Source of the DNA: Tilletia caries
Taxonomy: Eukaryota; Basidiomycota; Exobasidiomycetes; Tilletiales; Tilletiaceae
Assembly (NCBI GenBank): GCA_032718865.1
Contig: JALUTQ010000033.1
Location: 992,001 to 1,056,000 of the forward strand
Length of the DNA: 64,000 nucleotides
Direction: 5' to 3'
Shown: in pieces, positions 53,589 to 64,000 of the stretch
How positions within the stretch are numbered: position 1 is the stretch's first letter
Layout: every line of letters begins with the position of its first letter
Program-made: the position numbers and the translations under genes
The notes under the pieces: model-generated
Database searches by the model: none
What the model saw: the letters and a program-made list of their open reading frames with translations, nothing else
What the model was told of the DNA's origin: nothing

Positions 53589-54700
53589 ATGCCTAACCAC
53601 CCAGACATCGCCGAAGTCCAGGCGTCCCGACCACCGTTCAATGCAGATGCAGGCTTCAATCGAACCCGCCCTCCGCAGTCGGAATGGAAGCCCGGTCAAG
53701 GCCTGAACAACTTGCCTCAGTCGCAATCTCTCTTCAGCGGAGATCGTCCTATGCGGGTCATCGATCCAAAAGCAGATGGCGTTGCTGCTGGGGATATCTA
53801 CAAGTACATGTGTGGAGGCATTGCTCCCAGGCCGGTCGCGCTCGTGGGTACACTCAATGAAGAAGGAGTTCCAAATGTCGGTGAGTTTACGCAGAGAGCT
53901 GGAAATTCGAGCCCATTGGCAATGCTAAAGCCATAAGTTCCTTTAATCCGCACTGAAGCGCCCATCTCATGGTATCAGATGGTCAGCCATGATCCACCCC
54001 TCGTCATGATCTCCTTCGGCGGTCCAGGAACAAATCGCAAGGATTCGGAGAAGAACATCAAGGCTCGCAAGCAGTTCACCATTTCGTCTTCGTACGTGAC
54101 CTTTCTTGCGCTTCGGGCGTCTTCGCTTAGCTCCCATTCGAATCCCTTCTTCATCTTCTAAACGCAGTTTGCGCTTGAATCTGCAGTTCGGAGCCCTATG
54201 TCGAGGCGCTCAACTATGCCTCAATCGATACGCCCCGCGGCGTGAGCGAGTTCACAATTTCCGGTTTGACTCCCAAGCCATCCCTCGTCGTAGATCCACC
54301 GCGCGTCAAAGTAAGGCGATGTCTCAATCATGCTCACATAGCACGAGCCTCAGTCTTACCAACACTGACTTCTTTCTTCTCCCAAAACTAGGAAGCGCCC
54401 TTCGCGATGGAATGCCAACTCGAATTCTGCAAGGACTGGGAGAACGACCAAGGCGTGCACACTACAAGCATGATCATTGGACGCGTCCTCCGAATCCATA
54501 TTCGCGAGGACTGCATCGATCCGGCCACGGGCTCACTCAACCCGGCCCAGACGATGCCCGTCAGCAGGTTCGGCGGCCTCTTGTACTCTCGCTCGACGGA
54601 GGGATATGACTTGGTCAGACCAAAATACGAGGAGGTCAAGGAAACGGAGGAGGTCAGGACGCGCTTGGAAGATGCCAAGGTTCCCTTCTCCCCTCAGTAG
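53589..54700 (+). CDS. Flavin-reductase-like (FMN-binding split-barrel) protein
   Basis: Exons 53589-53880, 53959-54091, 54187-54310 and 54392-54700 give 285 residues from MPNHPDIAEV. The core matches the flavin reductase-like / DIM6-NTAB family: YMCGGIAPRPVALVGTLNEE, GVPNVAPISWYQMVSHDPP, VMISFGGPGTNRKDSEKNI, then TISSSSEPYVEALNYASIDT, FTISGLTPKPS and the C-terminal HTTSMIIGRVLRIHIRED with MPVSRFGGLLYSRSTEGYDL. Such proteins bind FMN and reduce flavin or act as small oxidoreductases. No targeting signal was seen. An upstream in-frame GTG extends the frame to 53505, but the ATG at 53589 is the first usable one. Confidence 0.82.
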
Positions 54701-54806
54701 GATTTGGGAATGTAGAGGGATCACACGATAATAGAAACCTATTCTCTCGACTCTTTACCACTGCAATCATATTTTTCCTGAGGATCATTTGAGGATGCTT
54801 GTGTAT

Positions 54807-56661
54807 TCAATACCGCTCGCCCCAGCGCGCGCGGCACTCTCTTTCCCAAGCCTCACATGCCTCCTCCGCGCTCTCCGGTTCGCGAATGAACCAGCCCTGC
54901 ACCTCCGCCATCGACACACCACCCCGGCCCACATTCCACAAGGCAGACACCGCCGATGTCCCCGCTGATGACGCGTCCAATCCAGAGCTGGAAGAAGAAG
55001 AGGGCAGACCTGTAGCAGGATCCAACCCAGCCGCCTTCCTCCGTCGGCCCGACTCCTGCATGACCAACCTGGCAAACCGCTTATGCATCTCCCCCTCCCC
55101 TTCATCCACCGCTTTGCCCTGGCCGTAAAAGCGGCCCATCATCCGCTCGACCTGTTCCTCATCCGCATCGCCAAGCTCGAATCTCCGGTCCACGCGGCCC
55201 GGACGGACAAGGGCGGGGTCGAGCCGTTCCGGATAGTTGGTCGTCATGAATACGATGCGCTCCTCGGAGGACGCAACGCCGTCGAGGGCGTTCAGCAGGC
55301 CTGAAAATGTGATGTTTGTCCGTGTCGCTGCGGGACCGGATCCACTTCCTCCTTGTTGTGAACCGTTATTGTTCGAGATCGGTGCAGCGTCACGGGAGGC
55401 GAACGCAACGTCGATGTCCTCCAGTATTAATATACTGCGCTCGGGTGCGTTCGCGAGAAGGTGCAGTAATTTGTCGTCGGTCAAGCCGCGGTCGGACAGA
55501 CTGAGCAGACAGATGTTGAGGTTGTGGAAGCCGGCGAGCGCGGTGATTAAAGATGACTTGCCACTTCCGGGTGGGCCGTAGAGCAGGTAGCCGCGTCTGT
55601 ACGGGATTCCTGTGTACGAGAAAAGATCAGTCAGAGCCACAGAGGCGACATCTCACAAAGCCTCTCCAGTGGAAGGAGAGCCACTTACCTCGCTCAGCAT
55701 ACCAGCTTCCCCTCTGCATGAAGACCTCGACATCCTTCACAAGTTCCTCCTTCACCCCCTTCCTCAACACCACACTCTCCAACTCCCGCGGTCTTCTCGG
55801 CTGCCCAAATGGTCTCCAATCCGGACCCCAAGCCGTATAAATCACCGTCTTCCCCTCGTTCTCCCTTACACTCACCTGCCGCGCCTCCGCGAGCAACTGC
55901 GGCAGCAAATGCCGCGCCGAGTAGAGGGTGGTGAGCTTGATCGTCTCCCACGGTGCACCTGTCGTGACGTCTAATAACCGGTCAGCGCGTTCACGGTGAA
56001 GTCGGATCCAGACGCCGCGGTAGCGGAAGTAGTGCGTGCCCGGACCGGGGACAAGAGAGAAGCGCGCGTCCGTTGTTGTCGATGGCGACGATGCTGCGGC
56101 AGAAAGGGATCGAATCTGTTCCATGCGGTCGGAGGAGTGGATGAGATCGCCCATTTGCGCCGCCTGTGTTGCCCGACCGGGACCGCGTAGAGTCGTTTCT
56201 ACGGCCAAGTCGTGCGAGATGATGGCGACATTGTGGCTCCGACTGAAGAATTCCCGAAGTCGAGACGGTTCCCTACCGACGCGTCCTTTTTGAGCCGCCG
56301 CTGCTGCAATCCCCTGTGCTTGAGCGCTCATCCAGGAGAGGAACCAGGGGTGTGCCTTGTCCCGGGATGGAATTTCAAGAGAGACGAGCAGCCGCCTCTG
56401 GGCCAGTTCGGCGAGGGTGATGACTCCCTTCCGTCCGAGGGTGAGCGAAGCGCCGATGATCATGAGCGATAAGCCGCCTGTGAATAGCGGGTTATCGGCT
56501 GGGAGGAGTCGGGAGAAGAAGGAACCATTGGAAGGCGGCGAAGTTGACGCGATATCTGTGGAAGAAGTAGCGGAGGAAGTGTTGGATTTTGCAGCAGACG
56601 AAGATCCGACCAGCAGGTCGAACGGACTGTTGGCGGCCTCAGAGCCACCTTCCCGCGACAT
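54807..56661 (-). CDS. BCS1: Mitochondrial chaperone BCS1 (AAA ATPase)
   Basis: Exons 56661-55689 and 55609-54807 give 591 residues. After a Ser-rich N-terminus there is one transmembrane helix (about residues 55-80, [20 protein letters not shown]). The BCS1-specific domain follows ([44 protein letters not shown]), then the AAA domain: [20 protein letters not shown] (Walker A, assembled across the intron), [12 protein letters not shown] (Walker B) and [20 protein letters not shown] (sensor and arginine region). In mitochondria BCS1 translocates the folded Rieske Fe-S protein into complex III. A Ser/Gly-rich insert between Walker B and the sensor region ([13 protein letters not shown]) is longer than usual. 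The 56661 start is the first ATG of the open frame. Confidence 0.93.
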
Positions 56662-57512
56662 TGCAGTAGAATCTAATCTCCAGCTACCCTTTGCCTATCT
56701 GACCCCCCAACACCTTCGTCTTTCTGCGAACTGGTTAGTGGATAGTTGGATGTCAGGAACGAAAAGTGGGGGGATGGAAAGGCGAAAATTGACGATCGAC
56801 GAGCGAAAAATTTGACGCACGAAATTAGCGATTTCTTATGTAAGCGACGGATAAATTGTCTCACTTCATATTTCATAGACACCCCCCTCATATCGACCGA
56901 TCGAACTTCGCGGTGAGCCTGTCTTTCCCAGGCGTGTCTGTCCGTCTGCGCGCCCTTCGCGTTCCTGGATGCATGTCAAGGAGACTCGAGGCCGGCTCTG
57001 TCCGATGTCTCGGCCGAGACGACCTTTGGATTTGCTTGTTCGGATAAACTTGGTGCTCATGTGAAACCATGATCTGCAGGATCGACGGACTCAGAGACTT
57101 GGAACGCTCGGAAGCGTCCGCATGTCAAAGTGTCCACATACATACCTCCAACCATTCGGAACTTGCGGAATGCGGGCATATCCAATGGGGCTCGTCTATT
57201 GGCGGACCTAGGTCGGTACCCGACCCCTCTGAGTTACCCACTTTGACCGTCTCAGCAACGTACTTAATAAAGCGGGCTCAAGCGGACGTTCCTGCAGCTG
57301 TCAGTGGCTTGCGGCCTTGTGGTTGCGGAGTCGCCCCTTGCAGCTGCATGCGCCACTTTTCTTCTCGTGCTGCTGGCGCTCCTCCATTCGATTGTGCCCT
57401 TTATGTATAAAGACCCTTCTGACATCCACAATTCACTCCATGCTGGACTTCCTCATCGCTCATCTCTCTCCTTTTCTGTCCCTCCCTGTCTTCAGCATCG
57501 GGTGCATCAACC
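56662..57512. other. Divergent intergenic region BCS1 / secreted hydrolase
   Basis: It contains a TATAAAG box at 57406-57412, about 105 bp before the ATG at 57513, followed by a CT-rich leader. No other gene was recognised. Confidence 0.5.
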
Positions 57513-58949
57513 ATGGTCACCGCGGCCTCAAACCGGCGAGGTCTTCTTATTCGTGCTGTGGCTTGCTTCCTGGTGGCCGCTGTCGCGGTCCTTCCTACCA
57601 CCTGTTCAGCCGCTAAAGCTCCTCTCGCTCCCACCACAGCCGATCTTCCACCCCTCCAGACGCAAGGCTCCATCAAGTACCGCACTTTCGCATCGAATGA
57701 CTCCGAAGCTGTTCCTTACAACGTCAGCACCTTTCCTGCTTCACGCGGATGGAATGTGACAACGGGACTCGGAATGTATGGATGGAACTTCATATGGAGA
57801 GGTCAGGCCAGGAACACGGCCCGTCCACTCATCGTCTTCTTTGGCTCGTCAGCGTCGCGATGGTGAGTTCCAGTGTATCGCCATGTCATCATCGGGCGAC
57901 GTCGCGTAAAGGCTGAAACCTCTTTCATTACTGTTCAAACTGTCTGCGCCCGAACCACCAGCGACGACGTGACCGATCCCCTTTGTATCCTAAACCAAGG
58001 CGTCTACGAAGGATGGCCATGGGCTCTCCGGCAGAGCAGCAACTTCTCTCGCGGCGTCCTGACTGACGGCAACTTTGCCGTTCTGAGCATTGTCACCCCG
58101 TACTGCTTCAACAAAACAAGCAACTCCGTTCGCCGGAACCTGTGCAGCCAGTCATACAACACTCACACGCTTAAGCACTATCGACCGAACATCGTCATCG
58201 ACATCTTGCGCCAGGCCAAGGTTACCTTCGGATTTGATGAGTCGATTGTCGTTGGAGCGGGACAGTCAATGGGCGCCCGAGGGATGCTGAGGCTGGGCAC
58301 TTCGTACCCGCTCAAGGCGGTTTCGGTCACTGGCGGTAACTTGGAGGTAAAGTCCGACTTTTTCATGAGGTCTCTCCCATGGCAGAAGTGAGTGTCAGAG
58401 TCACCAACTCGATCTTCCCTGTCCAAGATACCCCAGACTGACCTTTCGTTTTGATCTGCGGCGAAGGCGGCGAAGGCGGCGAAGGATGCTTGACGCTCAC
58501 GAACCCCAATGTCAATGGTAAACCCTGCACTGATCCGATTCCAGAGACAATGTACCTGGCCAACAGCTACGCCAACTCGTTTGTCAATATCTATGCAAGG
58601 TACGTTCGGATCACCGGCCTTATCCAAGCCCGTTGCATGTGATGGCTCAACCTTTTCCTTGCTCTCCCTCGCGGTACACAGTCCCGGCGATTCAGTTGCC
58701 AACCTAACCACCAATGTACAGCCGTCGTGCGACGCGATCAACAATGCCGCGACCGCCTCAGGTCGAGATTCCGCCCTGCCGCCAGCATGCCAGCTCTCCA
58801 TCCAGTACAAGCCAAAGCCGGTCGATCTGCCAGGTCCGACGCATTTGCTACTGATGAGGTACGGCTACCAGCTGCAGGACATCAACTTCCTGACGAAGGC
58901 CATCGGGGGCAAGGAGGTGACATTCCCGAGCAGCAACACAGCGCGTTAG
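57513..58949 (+). CDS. Secreted alpha/beta-hydrolase-like protein
   Basis: Exons 57513-57862, 57962-about 58387, one beginning near 58467 and ending 58599, and 58682-58949. The signal peptide is in MVTAASNRRGLLIRAVACFL (VAAVAVLPTTCSA follows). Beta-strand and elbow features: NTARPLIVFFGSS, GNFAVLSIVTPYCFN and VVGAGQSMGARGM, the last a GxSxG nucleophile elbow (G-Q-S-M-G). Many Cys residues and N-x-S/T sites support secretion. The C-terminal GPTHLLLMRYGYQLQDINFL ends in FPSSNTAR. The exon 2-3 junction could not be made phase-consistent with the GTGAGT at 58388; the weaker GTAACT at 58336 would fit. A (GCGGCGAAG)n run lies at the acceptor. Likely a secreted esterase; the precise family is not recognised. 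Confidence 0.65.
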
Positions 58950-59304
58950 AGCCGCCCACTCGCTGTTCGATGAGAAATATCGATGCGCCTTACTTCTCTG
59001 AGAGCGGAGCGTCCTTCGGTACAAATACGCTGCTCCTCATGATCCCTGTTACCAACTATCCAGCGCGCCACCTCTCTCCTCTCGCTCTCTAAAATTTCAA
59101 ACACTTTCTGCAGACACTTGACATTCTTTACGGGCTTGACGTGCATCTGCGTGGAGAGAACGCTTCCAGCATGGCTGAAGACGCTGTAGTGGAGAATTGA
59201 TGCGACGAGAACGGATGACACGAGCAACGCAACTTGCATCCAGCACCGCAAACATCATCCCAGGACCGCAAACTTCGAACGTCAATCTGTAACGTTACGT
59301 CCAA
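58950..59304. other. Intergenic before the right duplication block
   Basis: No gene was recognised. The sequence becomes similar to 32.6 kb (reverse complement) from about 59305. Confidence 0.45.
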
Positions 59305-62025
59305 GCCAAGTTTGAGAATGAAGACTAGATACGATGACAGGATACTAGAAGAAGATACGAAACAAGTGACAGGGAGCGAAAAGAAAAGTGGTGTGGGGCT
59401 CGGATCTGCGCAGGTGCGCGACGTCGGAGCAACAAAAGAATACAACAAGATACGACTTTGTCGTTCATGGAGAGACAGTCTGAGACCAGGCGCGTTGTGG
59501 AATCCGTTGCGAAATCGTGACCAAGAGAGAGCGAGAGAAGATCGATGACCAGAACCGAGTGACAGTGTGTGGAAGGGATGTGAGGGAAAAATCGAACAAA
59601 GCCCAAGATGGAATCGAATCGAAGTGGTGATGGTGGTGGAAAGATGGAAGCGGCCTGCTACTCTGATGATCGCAGCAAAAAGTCGAGCCATCGCCTCGAC
59701 CTCTAGGCATAGGTGCTGCAAGGATATCCCTGGGTAGGAGTGATCCATTCGGCCGTGCCGGAGATGCCCTGGGCGTCACTGAACGACATTCCCGAAGACG
59801 TGAGAGAGGAGAATGCTGGAGAAAGGAGATGGAAAGGTCAGCACATGGAGTTGCTAACTAAAGGATATTGCGGGGATAGACGTACTCTGCAAGCTGCCCT
59901 GCACCTTGAATGTATCGGCAAAGCTGGAAGAGGGCGAGAGCAGAGTATCAGTCTCAGTTGACTTGACCACGTCTCATCCCTGGCGACAGGACTACTCACG
60001 TCTCATTGAACCAGTAGAGCGTCTGTGTGCACGTGCTCAGGTCATTGGTTCGGACCATGGGCTGCTGCATCACCGACTGCATGAAGGGCACGGTAAGGGC
60101 CGTCGAAGTTGAGCGTGAAAAGGTCGAGATAAAGACAGGGCTCGTCAGGCCAGGGAGGCCGAGGAGGCCGCCGGGAATGCCGAAGTCAACATTGAAGCTC
60201 AGTGTCGAGGAGCCGATGGCCTTGTATGCCTGTGAATGCGTGGTGATGACAGAGATGTCACAGGGTCAGACTCCATCCACAGCTCAGTGATCCATTTGTC
60301 GTTGTTATCTGCTAGACTTACAGCATGAGCGGGATCGAAGATGCCAGGGACAGACGCGGCCGACTGGACGAGGTTGCCAACCAATGTGGGAATGAGCTGG
60401 TCGAGGTAGCCCTTATAGTTCTGCGAAAGATGTGATTCGTTAGAAGACTATGATCAATGGGCAGTGTTGAGCGACGTTGTACGTACGTAGAGGTAGGGCG
60501 TCGAACCATCATTGTTACCGTCGACCCAGGGGATGTAGACCTCGATAGAGCTGAGCTCCTGAACGGTGAGCAGGTTTAGCTGGCGGATGTCGAAGAAGTA
60601 GCCATTAACACTGCCACAAAAGGAGGATTAGTGCCAGAGTCAGTCATGGAGGCGAGACGGTATGGTCGGGACATGCTCGGACTCTATAAGACGGAACTCA
60701 CATGAGCATGAGGTGCTGGCCTGTAGTGATCGAGAAGCTGCCGGGCAGACCCGTGGGATGGATCAGAGACTTTCCGCCGGCCATCGAAGTAGCTTGGGCA
60801 TTCGTGATGGGTACAAGCCATGCTGTGAGATTGTATGAGGCTGTCTGGTCTGTGAGTGTAATCAAGAGCAGTCAGATCATCGGCACCGGGTGCGGCCTGC
60901 ATGGGAAGGAAGACATGAACCTACTGCTCGGGTACATGGACGAGACTGGAGTGTTGGTACAGGAGACGGTAGCATAGAACGATCTGTCAGTCTGTAAATG
61001 TTCGAGCTAGTTGCCGAGAGACTGGCACTCACCCGTGTTGGGAGCCTGACGAGGAACCATGTGCTTGTTTTGAGAGCCAAGGGGAATGGCGCCGGTTGCC
61101 AGAAGGCTGAGTAGAAGAAGGGCCGTGGGCAAGAAGAAGTTCATGGTGACGGGGAAAAACCAAAAGACCGATGGGGAAGGTCAAGAAACGTGAAGGTTGT
61201 GAAGCGTGAAAGGAAGTTGTGAAAGGCAAAGCGTTCTGGAAAAGTACCAGTGAGGAGGAGAGAACGGGCTGTCGAGGATGAAGTGGGAGTGGAAGAGAAG
61301 TTCGGGAGAGGAGGGAAGAGGTGAGGAGGGAAGAGGTGAGGGGGGAAGAGGTGAGGGGACAAAAGAGAGAAGGGATCAGCGTGAGCAGCCCATATGTATG
61401 CATTTCCAGTCTTTTCTGGGCTCTGTGGTGGAACTCAAGCTTTACCGCGCAAATCGACACAATGACTGGGTGCGAAGAAGACAGCATGACCATACATGTG
61501 ATGCCTGCATTCTGAGAGCGCGCAGAGGTTGGTGCTTCAGTCCCCCGTACGTCCCAGTGGAAGCTGGAGCCTGGTTTGGGTGCTCCACAGCGCATCAGTC
61601 CTCGATTGGCCTGGTTCTGCGACCCCTGGACTTTTGTCTTCTATTCGTTTCCCAAGGCCAGGAGAGGTGGAGGCGCAATATTCTTGCATGCATACTGTTT
61701 GCTTGCAACCATACTGCCCAGATACGATCCTTGCTTGCGTGTTGTTGATCGTGGGCGGCGCGGTGTCAGGGTATAGCAGCTGGGAATGGCCAGGAACGAA
61801 ACATCAGCGGAAGAGTGGTGGAGCTGGTGAAGACGGGGGATGGTTATGGAGCGGGTCTCAAGGGAGCGTCTGTGTGTGTATAATCGACGACAGGCTGCTG
61901 GGAAACTGTGAGTGCTGGGAAAAGGTCATTCGGTGCACGGAGAGAAAAGTCCTTTGGGTCTGGCCGATGATGTGCACAACCGCATGAAGCAGGCCCCTTT
62001 CCTCGTTACAAAGTGAGAGCTGCAT
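59305..62025 (-). repeat. Duplicated segment B, right copy (inverted)
   Basis: It is the reverse complement of about 29937-32645, including a complete eight-exon secreted-protein gene plus about 0.9 kb of 5' and 0.4 kb of 3' flank. At its upper end it runs without interruption into segment C (62005-62520), whereas on the left the two segments are 2.84 kb apart. Confidence 0.85.
59703..61144 (-). CDS. Secreted protein of unknown function, copy B
   Basis: The ATG at 61144 opens the signal peptide MNFFLPTALLLLSLLATGAI. Exon 1 (61144-61033, 112 nt) has the same length and phase as in copy A, and the remaining seven exons follow the same plan to a TAG at 59703. Conserved pieces include GGKSLIHPTGLPGSFSITTG, VQELSSIEVYIPWVDG, SFNVDFGIPGGLLGLPGL and the end GYPCSTYA. 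Differences from copy A are conservative (GLF/GIF, TTPVFVS/TSPVFIS, HDIR/FDIR). No inactivating change was noticed. The family is not recognised; it is predicted extracellular. Confidence 0.78.
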
Positions 62026-62520
62026 CATGATCCAGAATCTGAGCACCCGGCAGTCTCCTGTTCGTCTCAGGTCTGTTTGCCTTTCATAGCGAACAAGTGA
62101 AAGCGAGAAATCTCCACCGCAGGAGGATGGGCGCGGGCCTGTATCTATTAGACCCGAGCTCGAGCGTGGGCCGCCCTAGGAAGGTTGTCCCAGCGTCCGA
62201 GCCGGGCTATTGCGAGTGTATGCGTACAGTAAAGGGCCGGCGCCAGAGAAAGCGGAGAATGTGAGAGCTTCGACATGGGAAAAACCCCCACTGATGGTGG
62301 GAAAAAAAACCTTGATGTGAAGAAGAGAAGGGTGTGGAGGGTGGGAAAAGGGAATGGACGAGACGGAGCAGATACACGAGAAGCGTTCGCGCACGCTTTA
62401 AGCGAGTCGACAGGCAGTGCGAGTGAGCGAGGAGGGAGAGTTGATGGTCGATTTGCATTGATCTTCGAGAAGGAAACTGCGAAGCGGCGAAAAAGTCGAC
62501 AGCTGTCGCTCCGGATCCGC
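62005..62520 (-). repeat. Duplicated segment C, right copy (inverted)
   Basis: It is the reverse complement of about 26648-27114. Minus-strand reading gives FFAASQFPSRRSMQ and LKRARTLLVYLLRLVHSLFP. It directly abuts the CDF exon-3 remnant, forming a chimeric open frame (62959-62207). Confidence 0.72.
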
Positions 62521-62529
62521 TATGAGTTC

Positions 62530-63900
62530 GCACTGCCTCCGCTCTCCGTCCATATCCGACTTTGACGCAACCGACATATCCTTCATGCTTTTGAAATCGG
62601 AGCATAGCGAGCATAGTGATGCTGGCGGATCTGAGTGTGCTGGAGAAGAAGAGCACGATGAGGGAGAAGGGGTCGAAGAGGGGGGCTGTGAGCAGAACGA
62701 AGGCGCCGCGAGCTGTATGGAGGGCCGGGTCGAAGAGGACGGAGCGATGGCGATTGTGGGAGGAGATTGCTGGGGAGGCGGCCGCGGATGAGGTCGTGGC
62801 ATAATTTTCCAAGTGGTATGGTGATTGAAGCTGAAAGTTAGCGTTCCATGTCGCTTCTCTCGAATGGAAGATATAGGTGAATGAGGCACTCACCAGACAT
62901 GAGACACGCGTGATTGCCGAGTCGCAAGTTGGCGTACATGCACGCAAAGGTAGCAGCAATCAATAAGCCCACAGGCAGCTTGATTCTGCTCATGCCGACC
63001 ACGGCCTCGAGAGCCGAGTGAAGAGCGGTGGAGATACTGGCCAGATCGAGCCCGGGGGGGGAAGGGGGGCATGGTCACGGAATTGTTGGACGTAGATGGC
63101 GGAAAAGAGCAGGTAGGTGACTTGGATGAAGCGGGGGAGGGTCGAGGTTGGTGTGCGCTGTGGCAGTCCGGGACGAGAGGAAGGACGTCAGTGAGCTGAA
63201 GACTTAGACATAAACAGAGAAAAGAGAGAGGACTCACCATACGCCCTCCTTGACCGGTGCTGAGGCGCGAAAGGGACTGCCTAAAGCCTTCTCCTCTACG
63301 TTCCTCCTCCTCCTCGCATCCACGATGTGATCGAATCCGACGAGATAGCCGAGTCCCGTGACAGCGAGAGATTCTCGTACTTCGCTCGAGACCCGAAGGC
63401 GTGCGCCGAGGGCAAGGTGTGCGAGGGCGAAGAGGAGCTGAGGGCGGAGGTGTGTGGGGAGGGGGTGGAAGGAGAGGACGTATGCGAGGGGGAGAGGGCC
63501 AGAACTGTCCGTCTCTGCGTATCCTTGTTTTGATGGGAGTTGAAGTGGTACCGATATGTGGGTGTTGTAGGCGTGATGATAAGGTCGAGGACGGCTGACG
63601 GACTGCATATGTGAGAGTGGTGGTGACGGTGGTGGTGCTGCGGCTGCAGTGTGCGAGTGGGTTGTACTAGGTGTCTAAAAAAAAGAGGGACTAAATGCGC
63701 GTGATGGCATCGGGGCTTGGTCCGGATTACGCGCCATGCACTCGCACCGCCATTCCGAGCATGACAGTGGAAAAGAATACAAGCAAAGGCATGGGTCAGC
63801 ATAGTACAGAGCCTATATCTGAAATCCACAAGATACGTACTTTTGCTTCGCAGAGGTGTGTGTAAGGACGGCCACTGAGTGTCTGTGTTATCAGCCGTGT
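62530..63900 (-). pseudogene. Decayed CDF transporter copy, exons 1-3
   Basis: Collinear remnants of all three exons occur on the minus strand. Exon 1 (about 63530-63236): HLRPQLLFALAHLALGARLR and ESLAVTGLGYLVGFD. Exon 2 (about 63160-63080): TSTLPRFIQVTYLLFSAIYV, after which the frame is lost. Exon 3 (about 62815-62530): SSHNRHRSVLFDPALHTARG, then PFSLIVLFFSSTLRSASITM. The HAHAHA loop is missing and frames shift between and within exons. Exon 3 is cut at about 62530 by segment C. Upstream sequence resembles the flank at 34.4-34.8 kb more than that of the intact gene. Confidence 0.75.
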
Positions 63901-63924
63901 GTCTCAACTCCTGTTAGCAGTTTG

Positions 63925-64000
63925 CCCATGGAGCTCATCAGAATAGATTCATCACTTGAGCTGAGCAAACTACTACGACCGATTCCGTCTCGCACTCCTG
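63925..64000 (-). repeat. CDF-associated repeat U, copy 3 (cut by window edge)
   Basis: GAGCTCATCAGAATAGATTC through GATTCCGTCTCGCACTCCTG matches 34680-34750 and 33420-33490. Confidence 0.65.

Overview
This window is nuclear DNA of a filamentous or dimorphic basidiomycete fungus. Genes are split by many short GT-AG introns, mostly 60-110 nt, with GTGAGT/GTACGT-like donors and CTGAC/CTAAC branch points. Core eukaryotic genes (V-ATPase subunit c, Isa2, MPP-beta, Msh5, Bcs1) sit beside secreted fungal enzymes. A smut-related lineage (Ustilaginomycotina) is a guess from style only. No prokaryotic, rRNA, tRNA or CRISPR features were seen.

Layout. (1) 1-25.2 kb is a compact housekeeping block: a CDF-type metal transporter (cut by the left edge), DNA polymerase delta subunit 4, V-ATPase proteolipid VMA3, Fe-S assembly factor ISA2, MPP-beta (MAS1), a giant RING protein of about 2,545 residues, a repeat-rich basic protein with an apparent frameshift, and the meiotic MutS homologue MSH5. 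Two gene pairs share short divergent promoters (2.06-2.33 kb and 8.40-8.62 kb). (2) 25.3-50.7 kb is accessory. It holds two MITE-like elements with target-site duplications, a cutinase-like gene with a Gly/Met-rich N-terminus, a secreted-protein gene inside a segmental duplication, degraded fragments of the CDF gene, small secreted candidates, and a cluster of four secreted tyrosinases (38.2, 43.7, 46.4 and 49.3 kb). (3) 51-59 kb returns to ordinary genes: an alpha/beta-hydrolase homologue without the nucleophile serine, a flavin-reductase-like protein, BCS1 and a secreted GxSxG hydrolase. A third MITE-like element lies in the promoter region of the first of these. (4) 59.3-64 kb is an inverted duplicate of the 26.6-32.6 kb block, followed by another decayed CDF copy.

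How it fits together. The core genes act in vacuolar acidification, mitochondrial import, Fe-S and complex III assembly, and DNA replication and meiosis. The accessory part looks like a fast-evolving cell-surface and secretome region (tyrosinases, cutinase, small Cys-rich protein, paired unknown secreted proteins) reshaped by inverted duplication, gene decay and DNA-transposon-type insertions.

Most unusual observations: (a) a RING finger whose last zinc-ligand pair lies about 1,915 residues after the first six ligands; (b) two sequence-unrelated TIR elements sharing one terminal architecture (GAG ends, 9-10 bp target duplications, three short motifs per end spaced 28-30 bp); (c) a 2.84 kb cutinase-bearing segment present in one copy of a duplication and absent from the other, bounded by a 20 bp repeat; (d) about 420 bp inverted repeats enclosing two of the tyrosinases; (e) tyrosinase genes ending in a 9-nt last exon. 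Exon coordinates were read by eye from splice signals and phase; no RNA or database evidence was available.
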